64,000 nt of DNA from Mya arenaria. Its lineage: Eukaryota > Mollusca > Bivalvia > Myida > Myidae. The notes beneath the pieces were generated by a model. That model saw only the letters and a program-made list of their open reading frames with translations, was not told the DNA's origin and did not search any database. The stretch lies in the NCBI RefSeq assembly GCF_026914265.1, contig NC_069138.1, positions 29,534,262 to 29,598,261 on the forward strand. The letters are read 5' to 3'. The translations under genes and the position numbers were made by a program. Positions within the stretch are counted from its first letter, which is position 1. Each line of letters opens with the position of its first letter. Below are positions 59,881 through 64,000 of this stretch, one piece after another.

Positions 59881-61695
59881 CTGAGGAAAAACAAAAAATA
59901 TATTTTCAATTGTGTAATAGTCCGAAGTAACAAGCCCATGAAGTTAAAAAAAACTAAAAAGGGATGGTACAAATTAGAAATGCCTCACTGGAGCAGGTTT
60001 TTGATTAAACATGGAACACCCCTAAGATAATACAACGTTCTGTTATAAACGTTAAAGAAAGTCTTAACAAAGAACAGATAGAAAAGCACTAACAAAAACA
60101 ATATATACAAAAACTACCGAATATTTACAATAAACCCTCAGCGCATAACAGTGATAAATTACATATAAAATTCAGAAAAAAAACATAAAAAAATATTGAG
60201 CTTTTTCACAACAAAATTAAAAGATATGATATTTTGTTCTTTATCTTAGTAAGTTATATGGAATTCAATATTTTTGAGCAGCTGTTACTTTAAAACTGTC
60301 AGAATGCTCACACAACCAATTGTATAAAACTTGGATAAGTTATCCACTGTAATCTTCAGGCTAGTTTGCACATTAAAATGATTTCATTGGTTAATATTAA
60401 TTTTCGGATAAATATTGACCAATCAATAAATAATTTAGCCAACTTTAACCAAACTAAAGGCAAGTTTTATACAATTGACTGCAGAAGTACAAACTTATCT
60501 TGACCACATTTAGTAAGTACAGAAAGGTTAAAACAAGTATAATAGAATGTCTGTAAACAAAAATATGAAGAAACGATGGTAAGATTTTTAAATTCCCTTC
60601 TCAATTTTTACAAACATTGAAGAAATTAAAGACTACATTTGGACAGATGGACTTCACGAGAGGTTACGATCTACCTTACACATACATACCATTACACATG
60701 TATAAACTCTAGCCAATGATAGGACCATTTGAACAAATCTAAATACTAGCATCTATTTCAAAGACCGATACTGCTTGCCCTAATTTCAGAATATCAATTA
60801 CAAAGTTACAAATATTCAACCAAAGATATAAAATTGTATGAAGTACAAAAGAACATAAACAATCTTCTGTAACATGTTTCAGAGTGTTTTCTTTGTATTT
60901 GTCTGTAAATCAACTCCCATAACAAAAAGGTACAGTTAACAAGTAGGCGGAGTTTAACCATTCGATAACTAGTATGGGGATATATTTCAAGGCTATTCAC
61001 TTATGACACATGCTTGTTATAACATGGTGCAAAATAGTTTCTTCATACACTAATCCAGCAGAAATTACAGTCTCCCATAAAGTGTATCATTACAATAACA
61101 GGGGTTGTGGGTACAGTAAATATTATTTATACAATTTGTATGTTAATGTTAACAAAATCTATATGAACATTTAAACAATAATAAATTGTCATTGCTGCAT
61201 TCAAGTTTCATTTTTCAACAATTATCAGAACTGCATTCAAGTTTTATTTTTCAACAATTATCAGAACTACAAGATGGGAGTATTTTTCAAAGAATATACA
61301 GCCATTCCTTGTCCAAATGTTTATTAATTAATGCTGTTGGCGTGGCTTAATTTGGCACAACAAAAAAATAAAAAAAATGCTATGAACCAAAGCCTGCGTG
61401 GCCTGAATAATCATTCTATTTTTTATTCAAATAGAACCTTTGTATTGATATGTTTCTTTTTTTAAACACACTGTGTTAAAATGAAATTAGATTATCAATG
61501 GTCAATCTTTATTATTATTATCAAAATCAATGCATTGCTACCCAGTACATGTACCATGTTTTAAGAGTATAAGATGCACTTTTCAAAGTAAAATTTGGAT
61601 TTGATCTTTTGCTTTTAAAGATTTGTTTTAGTACTGAAAAAAAATAGATCTTTCATGTATATTTTAAAGTGAAATTTTAAATTGATTCTTTACTT
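59881..61695. other. AT-rich spacer, nothing recognised
   Basis: Low-complexity AT-rich sequence. One direct duplication near 61195-61265 (TGCATTCAAGTTT, ATTTTTCAACAATTATCAGAACT). No exon or RNA gene seen. Confidence 0.4.
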
Positions 61696-62037
61696 TTAAA
61701 GCTACACTCTCACAGATTGATCGTTTTAACAACTTTTCAAATTTTTGTCTTTAATGAGACAAATTTTGCGTAAATGACTGAAAACTGGTGATATAAGACT
61801 GTTGATCAAAGATCAGATCACAGTTTTTGATATTTACACTTGAAATTTATGGCTAAAAGCATTACTAACACTTAAGAAAAATGGAAATTTTGGCAGTTTT
61901 CCAAATAATTGAGATCTGTTCTGTTGAGTGTTATCCTATATGACTGATTTGAAAACACTAATGCCAAATTCAGCCGATTCTGAGACAAAAACTGAAAAAG
62001 TTGTCAAATCGTTCAATCTGTGAGAGTGATGATTTAA
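61696..62037. mobile_element. Family A MITE, diverged copy
   Basis: TTAAAGCTACACTCTCACAG at the left and ATCTGTGAGAGTGATGATTTAA at the right; interior degraded (TCAAAGATCAGATCACAG). Confidence 0.8.
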
Positions 62038-62059
62038 ATGCATTTTTTACACTGAAAAT

Positions 62060-62290
62060 TCAGACAGAGCCAATAACCTTGGTTCAGCACAATGGAAAGC
62101 AAGAGAGCTGTAGTGGGAACATGAACGCTCCTCTGGTGTATTTTCAGTCTAACAAGGGACAAAATACAATAATGATTTATCAAACAGTTATAGACCCAGT
62201 CGTGCAACTGCATATTGTTTCTGGAAACATGTGTACAAAGTTTCATGGGAATAATCCGAATGTTTTTTTGAGCTATGGCCAAGGATGAAA
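62060..62290. repeat. Dispersed repeat related to 13640 and 17010
   Basis: The plus-strand translation includes VSGNMCTKF and SYGQG, matching VSGNICTQF and SNGQG on the minus strand at 13640-13940, so these are copies of one dispersed element in opposite orientation. Confidence 0.5.
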
Positions 62291-63504
62291 ATTATGCTGG
62301 CAATTGACATTCACCTCTCCCACTGTTGACACCAAGGCTATCACAATACCCTGACTTTGTTCTTCAAAAAAAACAATGAGCTAAAAAACATGTATAAATT
62401 ACATACAACCATAGAAAAACATGGTATTTTACTAACCAATGATAATCAAATTCATCTTCAGATTTGCTTGCAAAGAATGCAGAAAATAAAAATGCATGGC
62501 ACATAATTTTATATATATACATTATAAAAAATACAGGAATAACCAGAAACAAACCAATATACTTATAAAAGTCAGAGAAATATAATTTTAGAGGTTGATT
62601 CAAAATCCTGAAGTGGCATACTGTTTGAACCATTCCTTATATCTACATTTTTCTGTTTGTTTGAAATATTTTAAATTGAATCAAGTATTTCAGATAAAGT
62701 TAAACAGCAAAATCTGTTACCGGCATTTCACCTCTGTTAAAAAAGTATGGCAGATATTTGATACAGCGTTTACCAGTGGTCAAATAATTTTTTTCCCAAT
62801 TAGAGTGCAGCAATGAAATAAACAATGATGTAATAACAAGGAGCGTTCATGCAAAATAAACTTCAGTTTCGTGTTCCTCTCCATAGAAGATTCTAAGGCA
62901 ATGTAAACATACTGACATATAAACAAGTTTACAATTGAAAAGGCAAATATACTATAAAATATATAAATCCCTTGTAGTCGTAATACTTCACTAAATAGAT
63001 ATCAGTAACAATATAAACAAAAATATACACTACTTCAAAATTGTGCTGAAAATTATTGTGTCCCTTATAGGGCATTAAAAACGTTAAGGTTTCCTGACTT
63101 ACCCTTTTTTTTGCCTCGACCCTACACCTTTTAATTGCCTTCAGAATATTATTTGTTTTCTTTTTTTTTTTTTTAAAGGTTAAAAATAAAAAGTTCTTGG
63201 CTTTTCACAATACCAGTGATGCTTTTCCTGATTGTTTAGATGCTACTAAGCATATAATTTATAGCTTTTGGTAACAGAAAAATCTTAAGTAACAATTTGA
63301 AAAATCTAAAAAACAACAACAGAATTCTGTACCAAATGACCTACCATGAATATCAGAAATATCCACACTCAGGCAAAAAAAGTGTAGAATCGGAAGGAAA
63401 AAATAGTGTCAGTCCAGAATGCAGAAACAATTATTTTTTTTAAGAGTCCCAAACAGAGTCCCAAAACAGCACATATATATACCATATTTGAAAGGATTAC
63501 ACAT
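62291..63504. other. AT-rich spacer with one dispersed repeat
   Basis: 63075-63200 has CTGACTTACCC, CCTCGACCCTACACC and a poly-T tract, related to 18310-18440. Nothing else recognised. Confidence 0.4.
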
Positions 63505-63916
63505 GTACGAGGGCTGATTCAAAAGTTTGCGGACACTTGTTTTTAAAAATCATTTACGATCATTGACTCTTATATAAATGAGATATTCATATAAAGCAAT
63601 CCTTTTTCTATCCAAATGAATTACCGATAATCAGATCAATCTGACATCATACATAACATATTTCAGGTAAATGTGAAACTGGGCCCTGAGGGTCTAATAA
63701 TGATGTCGTTTTTTACAAATTTTCTGTAATATGTTTCAAACAATTTTCAAATAAATATCTTTAAATGCCAAACTGAATCATATTTCGCATGAATCACTTG
63801 CATGTTGGAATTATTTTTACATTGGATCAGAAAATTTGCGAAATTTTGTGTCCAAACTATCATACAGAATGATAAATAAGTACACGCTGGATCTTCTCTA
63901 TACAATTTACTTGTCT
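63505..63916. mobile_element. Possible mariner-like terminus
   Basis: TACGAGGGCTGATTCAAAAG and TTTGCGGACACTTG at 63505 resemble mariner-type terminal repeats that start at a TA with CGAGGG. No transposase frame and no matching right end before 63917, so it may be a truncated or solo end. Confidence 0.4.
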
Positions 63917-64000
63917 TTAAAGCTGCACTCTCACAGATTGAACGTTTTAACAACTTTTTTTATTTTTTGTCTTGGAACGAGCCAATTTTTGCAAAAATGC
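63917..64000. mobile_element. Family A MITE, left part, cut by window edge
   Basis: TTAAAGCTGCACTCTCACAG, then ATTGAACGTTTTAACAAC and TTGTCTTGGAACGAGCCAAT, as in other family A copies; continues past 64000. Confidence 0.9.

Overview
This is a eukaryotic nuclear window: AT-rich, with GT-AG introns, long intergenic spacers and very heavy loads of tandem repeats and palindromic mini-transposons. The repeat types (Helitron-like repeats built on a GGTCAAGGTCACA core, and palindromic elements ending in TTAA-AGCTGCACTCTCACAG) together with the protein matches point to a mollusc, most likely a bivalve. That placement is inference. No bacterial, viral or CRISPR features were seen.

Five genes can be read as spliced exons that join in frame. 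(1) 49-860, minus: the first three coding exons of NELFE (negative elongation factor E); the rest lies off the left edge. (2) 8545-18275, plus: a complete ten-exon QTRT2 (queuine tRNA-ribosyltransferase accessory subunit), 400 aa. (3) 20416-24858, minus: a complete four-exon SNAPIN, 129 aa, tail to tail with QTRT2. (4) 28288-40423, minus: a LIM-homeodomain factor of the Lhx6/8-Arrowhead class, about 290 aa in five coding exons, with 7 kb of tandem arrays in its first two introns. (5) 47833-52404, plus: a three-exon, 129-aa protein that I do not recognise, with two identically spaced C-x3-H-x-H-x8-C motifs.

The genes are unrelated housekeeping or developmental genes; nothing suggests that they act together. 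Between and inside them lie tandem arrays with units of 16, 24, 30, 37 (two unrelated), 43, 57, 59, 69, about 150 and about 180 bp; at least five palindromic mini-transposon families; Helitron-like arrays; and several trinucleotide microsatellites. The segment from 56.1 to 63.5 kb is AT-rich with no confident gene and may be a long 3' UTR of a minus-strand gene starting beyond the window.

Most worth a second look: the unrecognised tandem Cys/His protein; about eight decayed copies of half of the LIM1 exon just upstream of the real one; a 69-bp array whose unit looks tRNA-derived; a decayed duplicate of QTRT2 exon 7; perfect estrogen-response-element palindromes repeated inside a QTRT2 intron; and a 24-bp array carrying an internal inversion.
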